Assembly (NCBI GenBank): GCA_902793685.1
Contig: CADBEN010000005.1
Location: 1-64,000 of the forward strand
Direction: 5' to 3'
Length of the DNA: 64,000 nt
From: an uncultured Lachnospiraceae bacterium
GTDB taxonomy: Bacteria; Bacillota; Clostridia; Lachnospirales; Lachnospiraceae
Notes under the pieces: generated by a model
Seen by the model: the letters and a program-made list of their open reading frames with translations, nothing else
What the model was told of the DNA's origin: nothing
Database searches by the model: none
Made by a program: the position numbers and the translations under genes
Shown here: one piece after another, positions 36,768-45,636 of the stretch
Numbering within the stretch: the first letter of the stretch is position 1
Layout: the number at the start of each line of letters is the position of its first letter

Positions 36768-37691
36768 ATGCTGCAGGCACTGCCGTGCTCAAAAGAAGCC
36801 ATGAACAATAAAAAGACGCAGGTAATCTCGATCGTGGGAGCCGGGGGAAAGACCTCGCTCCTGTATACCCTCGCAGAGATGTTTCGCCGGGGGGATGGAG
36901 ACCTGCGCCTTTTTGGTCTCGAACCGATGGGCGGCATGCCGGATAATGGCAAGGCGAAGCATGGCGTGCCGGAAAACGGTTCGGCGGCCCCCCGGGTTTT
37001 GGTGACGACCACGACAAAGATCCTGGTGCCGGATCACTGCGGCTGGTGTGCGGATTTTCCTTCTGTAAAAAAAGAGTGGGAAGCCGGCAGATATGCGGTG
37101 GCTGGTACGCTGACAGAAGAATACCCGCCCAATGCGGACCGGCTTTTGAGGAAGCTGGGACCGCTGCCGGAAAAAGAGTTTCGGGAAGCCCTGGCCGCGG
37201 CGGATGTGGTCCTGATCGAAGCTGACGGAGCCCGGCACCTGCCGTTGAAGCTTCCGGCTTCTCATGAGCCGGTGATCCGCCCGGAGACTACAGCGGTCCT
37301 CGGCGTTGCCGGACTGTCCTGTATCGGGAAAACGCTCCGGGAAGTCTGTTTCCGGGCAGAGCTTGCGGAATCAGTGCCTGAGCTTTGTGATTTGCCGGGG
37401 GGTAAAGCAAAGCAGGAAGAGAAAGCCGGACGGCAGGAAGGGGCAGCGGGCCAGACTGTGACCGCTGAGGTGGTTGCCGCGATCCTTGTCTCGGAGCAGG
37501 GCACCCGGAAGAATGCCGGGGACCGGCCTTATCTGGCTGTGCTGAACCAGTGCACGACGCCGGAACGAAAGGCGGCCGGAGAGAAGATCCTGAGGCTGCT
37601 GAGAGAGAACTGTCAGGTAAACGGCGTGCTGACAGCATTGTCCGCGCCGTCAGGATACCGGAAGCCGGGATACAGCAGTCAGCACTTCTGA
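36768..37691 (+). CDS. yqeC: YqeC, putative selenium cofactor biosynthesis protein
   Basis: 307 residues. A P-loop-like start, SIVGAGGKTSLLYTLAE, then RVLVTTTTKIL and VLIEADGARHLPLK are the signature of YqeC. The family is thought to help build the labile selenium cofactor of molybdenum hydroxylases and works with YqeB. The start is taken at ATG 36768 behind AAGGA; ATG 36801 is an alternative. Gly/Lys-rich inserts in the middle are unusual in length. It lies 39 bases after yqeB. Confidence 0.8.
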   Translation: MLQALPCSKEAMNNKKTQVISIVGAGGKTSLLYTLAEMFRRGDGDLRLFGLEPMGGMPDNGKAKHGVPENGSAAPRVLVTTTTKILVPDHCGWCADFPSVKKEWEAGRYAVAGTLTEEYPPNADRLLRKLGPLPEKEFREALAAADVVLIEADGARHLPLKLPASHEPVIRPETTAVLGVAGLSCIGKTLREVCFRAELAESVPELCDLPGGKAKQEEKAGRQEGAAGQTVTAEVVAAILVSEQGTRKNAGDRPYLAVLNQCTTPERKAAGEKILRLLRENCQVNGVLTALSAPSGYRKPGYSSQHF

Positions 37692-37715
37692 TCATTCGGA
37701 AATTTACAAGTGACA

Positions 37716-37728
37716 GGACATAATGTCC
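37716..37728. promoter_or_regulatory. Palindrome upstream of the antiporter gene
   Basis: GGACA-TAA-TGTCC is a perfect dyad between the yqeC stop and the antiporter gene, a possible protein-binding site. No convincing promoter could be chosen here; TTGTAC at 37764-37769 is a -35 candidate without a good partner. Confidence 0.35.
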
Positions 37729-37830
37729 ATGTGAATCCAAAAAGACTGATCATTCCGGCGATTTTGTACTTCCATTTTTTCCGGATTAGGTGCAAGATAA
37801 TACTATCTGTTCAGCGGGAAGGCTGAGCGG

Positions 37831-37894
37831 TCCGTTTTCGGACATCCGGAGGAGTCCGGGAGTGTCCTTTTCGGGACATCCGGAGGAGCCCGGG
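37831..37894 (+). repeat. Tandem 30-base repeats forming similar stem-loops in the NhaC leader
   Basis: Two copies (37831-37860 and 37865-37894) are nearly identical. Each can fold into a short hairpin with ATCCGGAGGA in the loop. The stem bases differ between the copies, but pairing is kept (CGGAC/GTCCG in the first, CGGG/CCCG in the second). Exposed GGAGGA loops resemble ribosome sites or binding sites for an RNA-binding regulator such as CsrA. Confidence 0.6.
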
Positions 37895-37922
37895 AAAAAC
37901 AATACAGGGGGGTTTTTAAGTT

Positions 37923-39473
37923 ATGTACGCAACATTCTGGGCACTGGTGCCGCCGATCGTTGCGATCGCGCTGGCGCTGATCACCAAGGAGGTCTACAGC
38001 TCGCTGTTCATCGGAATTCTGGTCGGCGGCCTGTTCTACTCCGGCTTCAACTTTGAGGGAACGCTGGTCCACATCTTCAACGAAGGACTGATCGCGCAGC
38101 TCTCCGACGCCTACAACGTCGGAATCCTGATCTTCCTGGTCTTCCTCGGCATCATGGTATGTCTGATGAACAAGGCCGGCGGATCCGCTGCCTTCGGTAA
38201 GTGGGCTTCCGCCCACATCAAGTCCCGCGTCGGTGTGCAGCTGGCTACCATCCTTCTCGGCTGCCTGATCTTCATCGACGACTATTTCAACTGCCTGACC
38301 GTGGGAAGCGTTATGCGCCCGGTCACGGACCGCGAGAATGTGTCCCGCGCAAAGCTGGCCTACCTGATCGACGCGACGGCTGCACCGGTCTGCATCATCG
38401 CCCCCATTTCTTCCTGGGCGGCGGCAGTTTCCGGCTTCGCACCGGAGGGGACGAACGGCCTGATGCTGTTCATCAACGCGATTCCGTACAACTACTATGC
38501 ACTGCTCACCATTATCATGATGGTCTCCATGACTATCATGAAGATCGAGTACGGCCCCATGGCATTGCATGAGATGAACGCGAAGAACGGCGACATCTTT
38601 ACCGTCGCGCCGGTGACTGCCGACTCCGACGATAAGATCGAAGGCAAGGGCGCAGTCGTGGATCTGGTCTTCCCGATCGTCTCCCTGATCATCAGCTGCG
38701 TCATCGGCATGATCTACACCGGCGGATTCTTCAGCGGCGAGTCCTTTGTGGATTCCTTCGCGAACAGCGATGCTTCCGTCGGCCTGGTGCTGGGCTCCTT
38801 CGTGGCTATGTTCATCACCATCGCTTTCTACATCATCCGCGGCGTGCTGAAGTTCCACGACTGCATGAGCTGCATCGTCGAAGGCTTCCGGGCCATGGTC
38901 CCCGCCATCACGATCCTCTGCCTTGCATGGACGCTGAAGGGCATGACGGATTCCCTGGGCGCCGCAGAGTATGTCGCGGCAGTCGTTGAGAACAGCGCCG
39001 GAAGTCTTCTGAACTTCCTGCCGGCGATCATCTTCCTGATTGCCTGCGGCCTGTCATTCGCCACCGGTACCTCCTGGGGCACCTTCGGCATCCTGATCCC
39101 CATCACCCTGAAGGTATTCCCGCTGGAGAGCGGAAATCCGCTGGCTATCATCTGCGTCTCTGCCTGCATGGCAGGCGCGGTCTGCGGCGACCACTGCTCC
39201 CCGATCTCCGACACGACGATCATGTCCTCTGCAGGTGCCCAGTGTGACCACATCGCTCACGTTTCCACCCAGATGCCTTACGCCATGACGGCGGCGGCGG
39301 TTTCCTTTGTCACCTACATCGTGGCCGGCTTTGTCAAGAATCCGGTCGTGTCCCTGCTGATCGGCATCATCATGATGCTGGTGGTGGTGTATCTGATGCA
39401 CGTTTCCCAGAAGAACGGCGTTATGATCGGAAAGAACGCCGTCGGAAAAGAGAACACAGACAGCAAAGCATAA
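37923..39473 (+). CDS. NhaC family Na+/H+ antiporter
   Basis: 516 residues with about 11-13 membrane helices. FIDDYFNCLTVGSVMRPVTD, TAAPVCIIAPISSWAAAVSGF, GTSWGTFGILIPI and GDHCSPISDTTIMSSAGA are hallmarks of NhaC-type transporters. Some members exchange sodium for protons, while others swap organic acids or amino acids, so the substrate is open. The start follows a GGGGGG stretch. The leader carries two repeated stem-loops. A hairpin with a 19-base-pair stem follows the stop. Confidence 0.88.
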   Translation: MYATFWALVPPIVAIALALITKEVYSSLFIGILVGGLFYSGFNFEGTLVHIFNEGLIAQLSDAYNVGILIFLVFLGIMVCLMNKAGGSAAFGKWASAHIKSRVGVQLATILLGCLIFIDDYFNCLTVGSVMRPVTDRENVSRAKLAYLIDATAAPVCIIAPISSWAAAVSGFAPEGTNGLMLFINAIPYNYYALLTIIMMVSMTIMKIEYGPMALHEMNAKNGDIFTVAPVTADSDDKIEGKGAVVDLVFPIVSLIISCVIGMIYTGGFFSGESFVDSFANSDASVGLVLGSFVAMFITIAFYIIRGVLKFHDCMSCIVEGFRAMVPAITILCLAWTLKGMTDSLGAAEYVAAVVENSAGSLLNFLPAIIFLIACGLSFATGTSWGTFGILIPITLKVFPLESGNPLAIICVSACMAGAVCGDHCSPISDTTIMSSAGAQCDHIAHVSTQMPYAMTAAAVSFVTYIVAGFVKNPVVSLLIGIIMMLVVVYLMHVSQKNGVMIGKNAVGKENTDSKA

Positions 39474-39486
39474 GTCTGCCGGCGGA

Positions 39487-39535
39487 ACAGAAACGGTTTC
39501 AGGAAAACTTCCTGAAACCGTTTCTGTGTTATAAT
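39487..39535 (+). terminator. Long hairpin overlapping the next promoter
   Basis: A perfect 19-base-pair stem (39487-39505 with 39509-39527) with a 3-base loop follows the antiporter gene. Instead of a T-run it is followed at once by TGT-TATAAT (39527-39535), a perfect extended -10 that likely drives the protease gene. The end of one message and the start of the next share these bases. Confidence 0.7.
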
Positions 39536-39586
39536 GTCGGGGAAGAGTTTTTCGTTTTTCAGATTTTTGAAAAAGGAGTATTCACT

Positions 39587-42190
39587 ATGCCAGACAACAG
39601 ACCAAGGGCAAGAGAAAAACATGTGACCGGGCCCGGCGCGGGCGTACACCGCCGGGGTGAAGGCCAGGGAACCGGGCCGGTAGGCAGCGGCTCCGCGTTT
39701 GGCGGCGATTCCGGCGGCTCCGGCAGTTCCGGAGGCGGCGGAAAGCGGAGCGGAGGCGGAGGCCTTCCGTTTATCGTGATCCTGCTGATCGCACTTCTCG
39801 GCGGCGGAGGCAGTCTCGGCGGACTGCTGGGCGGCGGAGGAGGCTCCGGTACGGGCCAGACTCAGGCGTACCAGACTCAGGCACCCCAGACCCAGGCTGC
39901 GCAGACCCAGTCCGCCGGCGGGGATCTTTCAGACCTGCTGGGCGGCTCCGGCGGTTCATCCGGCGGCAGCACTTCCGGAGGATCTTCCGGAAGCAGCTCC
40001 CACAGCAGCTCCGGCGGATACGGCGGTTATGGCAGCCTTTACGACATGTTCGCGAACACCGGAAGTTCCTCCACAGGGTGGTCCGGCAATTCCAACGCAG
40101 GGACCCTGAACCGGAACGAGTCCCCGAAGGCGAGAGCCCACTATGTGAATCCGAAGGGGAACGGGAGTGATGTCGTCACCCTCATGGTCTACATGTGCGG
40201 TACCGATCTGGAGTCCAGAAACGGAATGGCGACCAACGACCTGGTGGAGATGACCAAGGCGAACATCTCCGACAAGGTGAATCTTCTCGTCTATACCGGC
40301 GGATGCCGGCAGTGGAAGAACAATGTTGTCAGTTCTTCACGGAACCAGATCTACAAGGTGGAGAAGGGCGGTCTGCAGAAGCTCGCTGAGGAAAATGCGA
40401 AGCCCATGACAGACCCGGCGACTCTGTCCGGCTTCATCAGGTGGTGCGCTTCGAATTATCCGGCGGACCGCAATATGCTGATCTTCTGGGACCACGGCGG
40501 CGGCTCCATCTCGGGCTACGGCTATGATGAGAAGTACAAGTCCAGCGGTTCCATGAATCTTTCCGGCATCAACAAGGCCCTGAAGGACGGCGGACTGAAG
40601 TACGATTTTATCGGCTTTGACGCCTGCCTGATGGCGACCGCAGAGACCGCACTGGTGATGAATCAGTACGCGGACTATATGATCGCGTCCGAGGAGACCG
40701 AGCCCGGCATCGGCTGGTATTACACCAACTGGCTGAACGCCCTCTCGAAGAACACCTCCATGGACACCCTGGACATCGGAAAGCAGATCATCGACGACTT
40801 TGTCTCCACCTGTGCGACCCAGTGCCGCGGCCAGCAGACAACGCTGTCCCTGACGAACCTCGCAGAGCTGGGTCAGACCCTGGGCGCAGACTTCAGTGCT
40901 TTCTCAAAGAGCACTCAGGAGAAGATCAACAACAGCGAGTACCGGGATGTCTCCGTGGCGAGAAGCAACACCCGTGAGTTCGCCCAGTCCACGAGAATCG
41001 ACCAGATCGACCTCGTCCACTTCGCGAGGAATGTGGGGACGGAGGAAGGAAAGAAGCTGGCCGAGACCCTCATGAGCGCGGTCAAGTACAACAAGACCTC
41101 CTCCAACATGACGAACGCCTACGGCCTTTCCATCTATTTCCCGCTGAAGAAGACCTCCACAGTCAACGCGGCGCTGAAGACCTACGAGGCCATCGGTCTG
41201 GATGACTCCTACGCGGACTGCATCCGTGACTTCGCGAGCCTCCAGATGTCCGGGCAGATCTCCACCGGCGGTTCTTCCAGTCCATTCCCGTCGCTGTTCG
41301 GAAACTACGGCAGCTCCGGCAGCTCCGGCGGCTCCTATGGCGGCAGTTCAGGCGGCTCAGGATCTTACGGCGGAAGCAGTTCCGGCGGTTCCTCCGCCGG
41401 CAGCTATGACAGCGCGGAAGCCCTGGCGGAACTCCTGAACGCCTTCCTCGGCGGCGGCAGCAGCGGTATCAGCGGATTTGATTCCGGCAGCGCCGGCAGT
41501 TTCTTCGGACGCTCCCTCAGTATGGAAGACACCGCAGCCTACATCGCGGACAACCGCTTCGACGCAGGGCAGCTGGTGTGGGAGGAGACGGCGGAAGGAA
41601 AGCATGCCGTCACTCTCAGCGAGGACCAGTGGAGCCTGGTCAGCGCCGTAGACCAGAACGTTTTCGTGGACGACGGCGAAGGATATGTGGATATGGGCCT
41701 CGACAACCTGTACTCCTTCGGAGAGCACGGGGAACTGATCGCGGACGAGGACGGCACCTGGCTTTCCATCAACGGCCAGCCGGTGGCTTACTATCACCTG
41801 GATACCACCGAGATCGGAGACGACTACACGATCACCGGCTATGTCCCGGCGAAGCTGAACGGTGAGAATGTACAGCTGATCCTGATCTTCGACAACGAGA
41901 ATCCCTACGGCTATATCGCCGGCGCCCGTCCGGCTTACGATCCGGCGGACACAGAGACCGTCGCGAGAGGCCTCACGGAGCTGGTTCCCGGTGACAAGCT
42001 GGATTTCCTCTGCGATTTCTACAGTTATGACGGAGAATTCCGGGACAGCTACATGCTCGGCAAACAGATGACAGTCACTGACAACATGGAGATCAGCAAC
42101 ACTTATCTGGACAGCAAGCCGCTGATCCTGTACCGTTTCACCGACATCTACGATCAGCATTACTGGACGCCGGCAGTCCCGAAGTCCTGA
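39587..42190 (+). CDS. Clostripain-family (C11) cysteine protease with Gly/Ser-rich anchor region
   Basis: 867 residues. The first 180 are Gly/Ser/Gln-rich around one membrane segment (about 60-73), so the protease domain is likely outside the cell on a flexible stalk. The C11 domain (about 195-540) has VTLMVYMCGTDLE, the catalytic histidine H303 in FWDHGGG and the cysteine C347 in GFDACLMA. A second Gly/Ser-rich linker (about 565-640) leads to a C-terminal domain of about 220 residues of unknown function. C11 enzymes cleave after basic residues and often self-activate. AAGGAG precedes the start, and a strong terminator follows. Confidence 0.88.
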   Translation: MPDNRPRAREKHVTGPGAGVHRRGEGQGTGPVGSGSAFGGDSGGSGSSGGGGKRSGGGGLPFIVILLIALLGGGGSLGGLLGGGGGSGTGQTQAYQTQAPQTQAAQTQSAGGDLSDLLGGSGGSSGGSTSGGSSGSSSHSSSGGYGGYGSLYDMFANTGSSSTGWSGNSNAGTLNRNESPKARAHYVNPKGNGSDVVTLMVYMCGTDLESRNGMATNDLVEMTKANISDKVNLLVYTGGCRQWKNNVVSSSRNQIYKVEKGGLQKLAEENAKPMTDPATLSGFIRWCASNYPADRNMLIFWDHGGGSISGYGYDEKYKSSGSMNLSGINKALKDGGLKYDFIGFDACLMATAETALVMNQYADYMIASEETEPGIGWYYTNWLNALSKNTSMDTLDIGKQIIDDFVSTCATQCRGQQTTLSLTNLAELGQTLGADFSAFSKSTQEKINNSEYRDVSVARSNTREFAQSTRIDQIDLVHFARNVGTEEGKKLAETLMSAVKYNKTSSNMTNAYGLSIYFPLKKTSTVNAALKTYEAIGLDDSYADCIRDFASLQMSGQISTGGSSSPFPSLFGNYGSSGSSGGSYGGSSGGSGSYGGSSSGGSSAGSYDSAEALAELLNAFLGGGSSGISGFDSGSAGSFFGRSLSMEDTAAYIADNRFDAGQLVWEETAEGKHAVTLSEDQWSLVSAVDQNVFVDDGEGYVDMGLDNLYSFGEHGELIADEDGTWLSINGQPVAYYHLDTTEIGDDYTITGYVPAKLNGENVQLILIFDNENPYGYIAGARPAYDPADTETVARGLTELVPGDKLDFLCDFYSYDGEFRDSYMLGKQMTVTDNMEISNTYLDSKPLILYRFTDIYDQHYWTPAVPKS

Positions 42191-42215
42191 TTCCGGTCAT
42201 ATCAGGAGAAAGCTA

Positions 42216-42245
42216 AAAACCCCTGCCTCGTTGGCAGGGGTTTTT
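42216..42245. terminator. Bidirectional terminator between protease gene and fhs
   Basis: A perfect 12-base-pair stem (42216-42227 with 42233-42244) has a 5-base loop and T-runs in both directions. The 120 bases from here to the fhs stop hold a small GACCGG-loop-CCGGTC hairpin and nothing else. Confidence 0.92.
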
Positions 42246-42365
42246 CAGGTCTTACGGACCTTTGCTTCAGCATGTGAAAATACGGCGTTTTCAGGGGAGC
42301 CTGAGACCGGTTCTTCCGGTCCGGGCAGCACTGCCGGAGCGTAATGAGACAGGGCGTTATCCGGC

Positions 42366-44045
42366 TCAGAACAGTCCGGAGATAACTCCGTTCTCATCGA
42401 TGTCGATGCGCTCTGCGGCGGGGGACTTCGGCAGGCCCGGCATGGTCATGATGTCGCCGGTCAGCGCGACGATGAAGCCTGCGCCGGCGGAGATCTTCAG
42501 GTTGCGGACCGTGACTTCGAAGTCATCCGGCGCGCCCAGAAGCTTCTGGTCGTCGGAGAAGGAATACTGGGTCTTCGCGACGCAGATCGGGCAGCCGGCG
42601 TAGCCCAGCTCGGTGAGGCGTGCTGCCTGTTTCTTTGCCTGGGCGGTCAGGACGACGCGCTTTCCGTGATAGATGCGGGTCACGATATCGTTCAGCTTTT
42701 CCTCGATGGAGCGGTCCAGCTCATAGGAGAAGCTGAAGTGGTTGTCTTCCGGATGATCGCAGAGACGGACGACTTCCTTTGCCAGCTCGACGCCGCCGTC
42801 GCCTCCCTTGCCCCAGACCTCGGAGAGGGCCACGTTCACGCCGAGTTCAGCGCACTTGCTGCGGACCAGCTCCAGCTCTGCCTCGGAATCGGTGGGGAAG
42901 CGGTTGATGGCCACGACAGTCGGAAGGCCGTAGACCTGGGTCATGTTCTCCACATGGCGGAGCAGGTTCGGAAGACCCTTCTCCAGCGCCTCCAGATTCT
43001 CCTGGCCGAGATCTGCCTTGGCGACGCCGCCGTGATGCTTCAGCGCGCGGACCGTTGCGACGACCACGCAGGCGTCCGGGCGGAGACCTGCCATGCGGCA
43101 CTTGATGTCAAGGAATTTCTCTGCGCCCAGGTCGCCGCCGAAGCCGGCCTCCGTGACGCAGTAGTCGCCGAGCTTCATCGCCATACGGGTAGCCATGACG
43201 GAGTTGCAGCCGTGGGCGATGTTGGCGAAGGGGCCGCCGTGGACAAATGCCGGCGTGCCTTCCAGGGTCTGGACCAGGTTCGGCTTGATGGCATCCTTCA
43301 GAAGGGCTGCCGCCGCGCCGGTGGCCTTCAGGTCGTCCACAGTCACCGGCTCGTTGTCGTAGGTGTAGCCGACGATGGTCCGTGCAAGGCGCTCCTTCAG
43401 ATCCGGGATGGAAGAAGAGAGGCAGAGGGTCGCCATGATCTCGGAAGCGACGGTGATGTCGTAGCCGTCCTCACGGGCCACGCCGTTCGTGCGGACGCCG
43501 AGGCCGCCGACGATGGAGCGGAGCTGGCGGTCGTTCATATCCACCGCACGCTTCCAGGTGACGCGCTTCGGGTCGATGCGGAGGGCGTTGCCTTGGTAGA
43601 TATGGTTGTCCAGCATGGCCGCGATCAGGTTGTTGGCAGCACCGATGGCGTGGAAATCGCCGGTAAAGTGGAGGTTGATGTCCTCCATGGGGATGACCTG
43701 GGCCCAGCCGCCGCCGGCAGCGCCGCCCTTGACGCCGAAGACCGGTCCCAGGGACGGCTCGCGGAGGGCGAGGATGGAGTTCTTTCCGATCTTCCGGAGA
43801 CCGTCCGCAAGACCGATGGAAGTGGTGGTCTTGCCTTCGCCGGCCGGAGTCGGGGTGATGGCGGTGACTAAGATCAGCTTTCCGTCAGGATTCTTGTTCT
43901 CCTTCAGAAGCTTATAGTCGATCTTTGCCTTGTAGTTTCCGTACAGTTCCAGGTACTTTTCATCGATTCCCGCTTTTGCGGCGATCTCGGTGATCTTTTT
44001 CGGGGTGACAGACTGCGCGATCTCGATGTCAGACTTATATTCCAT
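42366..44045 (-). CDS. fhs: Formate-tetrahydrofolate ligase
   Basis: 559 residues, normal length. It makes 10-formyl-tetrahydrofolate from formate, ATP and tetrahydrofolate for purine synthesis and acetogenic carbon flow. Visible are the ATP loop [12 protein letters not shown] (66-75), [44 protein letters not shown] and the C-terminal [24 protein letters not shown] gives a strong ribosome site. It is a single-gene unit controlled by a ZTP riboswitch and a consensus-like promoter upstream, so it should rise when ZMP or ZTP signals low formyl-folate. Confidence 0.96.
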   Translation of the reverse strand: MEYKSDIEIAQSVTPKKITEIAAKAGIDEKYLELYGNYKAKIDYKLLKENKNPDGKLILVTAITPTPAGEGKTTTSIGLADGLRKIGKNSILALREPSLGPVFGVKGGAAGGGWAQVIPMEDINLHFTGDFHAIGAANNLIAAMLDNHIYQGNALRIDPKRVTWKRAVDMNDRQLRSIVGGLGVRTNGVAREDGYDITVASEIMATLCLSSSIPDLKERLARTIVGYTYDNEPVTVDDLKATGAAAALLKDAIKPNLVQTLEGTPAFVHGGPFANIAHGCNSVMATRMAMKLGDYCVTEAGFGGDLGAEKFLDIKCRMAGLRPDACVVVATVRALKHHGGVAKADLGQENLEALEKGLPNLLRHVENMTQVYGLPTVVAINRFPTDSEAELELVRSKCAELGVNVALSEVWGKGGDGGVELAKEVVRLCDHPEDNHFSFSYELDRSIEEKLNDIVTRIYHGKRVVLTAQAKKQAARLTELGYAGCPICVAKTQYSFSDDQKLLGAPDDFEVTVRNLKISAGAGFIVALTGDIMTMPGLPKSPAAERIDIDENGVISGLF

Positions 44046-44155
44046 GGTTTCCTCCTTGATAGAACTACTGTTTCATTTTCAGAAATACTTTTCCGTTCTG
44101 CCTGTTCCTGCACGGAAGATCAGATCCGCAGGGGAGTCTTTTCCTCCGTTCAGGG

Positions 44156-44256
44156 AAACAAAAACCGACAGTCCGGGAATCTCGCCCAGACGGTCGGCTT
44201 ACTAAGATCATACTTCACGCGGGTGCTCCCGTTTTTCCGTCAGTCATATGATATAA
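44156..44256 (-). promoter_or_regulatory. ZTP (pfl motif) riboswitch with terminator upstream of fhs
   Basis: Read on the minus strand: P1 pairs AUCAUAU (44246-44252) with GUAUGAU (44207-44213). Inside are GACUGACGGAA, a small P2 hairpin (CGGG-AGCA-CCCG) and CGUGAAG. Downstream, CCGUCUGGGC, the hallmark 3' element of ZTP riboswitches, sits inside a long stem (44165-44197). That stem is followed by UUUUUGUUU, so it doubles as an intrinsic terminator. Position before fhs is the classic context. Ligand binding would let transcription continue. Confidence 0.82.
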
Positions 44257-44258
44257 AG

Positions 44259-44287
44259 AAGATAGCAGAACGAAAACAATTTGTCAA
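44259..44287 (-). promoter_or_regulatory. Promoter of fhs
   Basis: On the minus strand there is a perfect TTGACA (44282-44287), a 17-base spacer, and TGC-TATCTT (extended -10, 44259-44264 for the hexamer). Transcription would begin at about the first bases of the riboswitch P1 stem. The plus-strand gene at 44367 has only a TACAAT -10 candidate near 44333. Confidence 0.8.
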
Positions 44288-44366
44288 ATCTGAACTTGAC
44301 AGGTGAAACTCGGCACTGTTTCGTGTACAATAGCTGATGTAAAAGGTTTTTGGGGGGGGAATCCGA

Positions 44367-45146
44367 ATGATTAAAGCGGTCTTTTTTGATGTGGACGGGA
44401 CGCTGCTGTCCCAGAAACAGGGAAAGGTTCCGATCAGCACCCGGCGCGCACTCCGGAGAATCCGGAAAAAAGGAATCAAGATCTTCATCGCCACAGGAAG
44501 GCATATGATCGAACTCTCCAAGCTCCCGGTGATGGAGATCCCCTTCGACGGATATCTCACACTGAACGGGAATCTCATCCTGGATGAGAATAAAAAAGCC
44601 TATGCAGGTACACCCATCAGCGCGGACGAGGTCGAGGTCCTTTCCGGGATCTTCCGGGCAAAGAAGATTCCCTTCGTGATGATCTCATCGGACAAACGAT
44701 ACATCAATTATGTGGATGATGTTGTCGTCGAGACACAGGCCAGCACCCATGGCACGATCCCGGACATCGGAACCGTGAATGATTATGACGGAGAGAAGAT
44801 ATACCAGTGCATTGCCTTTGTCCAGGATCATGAACGAAAGGTCCTGGACGAGATCCTGGATGAATGTTCCATCACGAGCTGGAATCCCACCGGCATCGAT
44901 ATCGTCGCCCGCGGCAGCGGGAAAGCGGCAGGAATCGCCCAGTTCATTGAAGAGCAGGGCCTGGACCGTTCCGAGATCATGGCCTTCGGGGACGGGGAAA
45001 ATGATATCGAAATGCTGAAATATGCCGGGATCGGTGTCGCGATGGGCAACGCAGGCGATGCGGTCAAGGCGGCAGCGGATTATGTTACGGATTCGGTAGA
45101 TGAGAACGGGATCGAAAATGCCCTGAAGCATTTCGGCCTGGTATGA
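44367..45146 (+). CDS. Cof-type HAD family phosphatase
   Basis: 259 residues. Haloacid-dehalogenase motifs are DVDGTLL (nucleophile Asp9), IFIATGR, a lysine in the cap-domain region, and AFGDGENDIEML with VAMGNA. Cof/YidA-type enzymes remove phosphate from sugar phosphates, FMN or other small phosphates. A run of eight G (44352-44359) is the ribosome site. The next gene starts 47 bases later on the same strand, so this may be the first gene of the long cluster to 55.4 kb. Confidence 0.88.
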   Translation: MIKAVFFDVDGTLLSQKQGKVPISTRRALRRIRKKGIKIFIATGRHMIELSKLPVMEIPFDGYLTLNGNLILDENKKAYAGTPISADEVEVLSGIFRAKKIPFVMISSDKRYINYVDDVVVETQASTHGTIPDIGTVNDYDGEKIYQCIAFVQDHERKVLDEILDECSITSWNPTGIDIVARGSGKAAGIAQFIEEQGLDRSEIMAFGDGENDIEMLKYAGIGVAMGNAGDAVKAAADYVTDSVDENGIENALKHFGLV

Positions 45147-45193
45147 CAGCAGAGAAGGGGCTCGGCAACCTATAGTCCTTGGGGGGACTGGTT

Positions 45194-45616
45194 ATGGCAG
45201 ATATCTTTAAGAAGATAAGGGTAGCGGCAACAAAGGAGAATCTTGAGACGGTCACGGCTTTCCTGGACGAGATCCTGGATGAGAAGGACTGCCCGCTCAA
45301 GGTCCGTCTTCAGATCGATCTTGCGCTGGAAGAGATGTACATCAACATCGCCAACTATGCCTACACGCCGAAAATCGGGGAGATGGAGCTCCGCGTCGCA
45401 TTCGACGAAGCGGGAAGAGAACTGACGATGGTGCTGATCGACAGCGGGATCCCCTATGATCCGCTGGCGAAGAAAGACCCGGACGTGACGCTCTCCGCGG
45501 ATAAGCGGAAGATCGGCGGCCTCGGCATCTACCTCGTCAAGAAGACGATGGACAGCATGATGTATGAACGCCGGGACGGCCGGAACATTGTGACGATGAA
45601 GAAGAAATTCGGCTGA
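45194..45616 (+). CDS. RsbW/SpoIIAB-like anti-sigma factor kinase domain protein
   Basis: 140 residues forming one HATPase_c_2 domain. LQIDLALEEMYINIANYAYT holds the ATP-site asparagine (N box), LIDSGIPYDPL is the D/G1 box, and GGLGIYLVKKTMD is the glycine-rich lid. Such kinases phosphorylate STAS proteins and hold or release a sigma factor or another partner. Two STAS-containing proteins are encoded immediately downstream, so a complete partner-switch set is present except for an output sigma factor. The start is ATG 45194 behind GGGGGGA. Confidence 0.88.
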   Translation: MADIFKKIRVAATKENLETVTAFLDEILDEKDCPLKVRLQIDLALEEMYINIANYAYTPKIGEMELRVAFDEAGRELTMVLIDSGIPYDPLAKKDPDVTLSADKRKIGGLGIYLVKKTMDSMMYERRDGRNIVTMKKKFG

Positions 45617-45636
45617 GGCATATAGGGAGGGAGGAC

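Noticed and set aside
36515..37017. Minus-strand frames opposite yqeB and yqeC
   Set aside because: No ribosome site or motif; plus-strand genes fit known families.
44331..44366. A strong promoter for the HAD phosphatase gene
   Set aside because: TTGACA at 44296-44301 is 24 or more bases from the nearest -10 candidate TACAAT; the spacing is too long to call.
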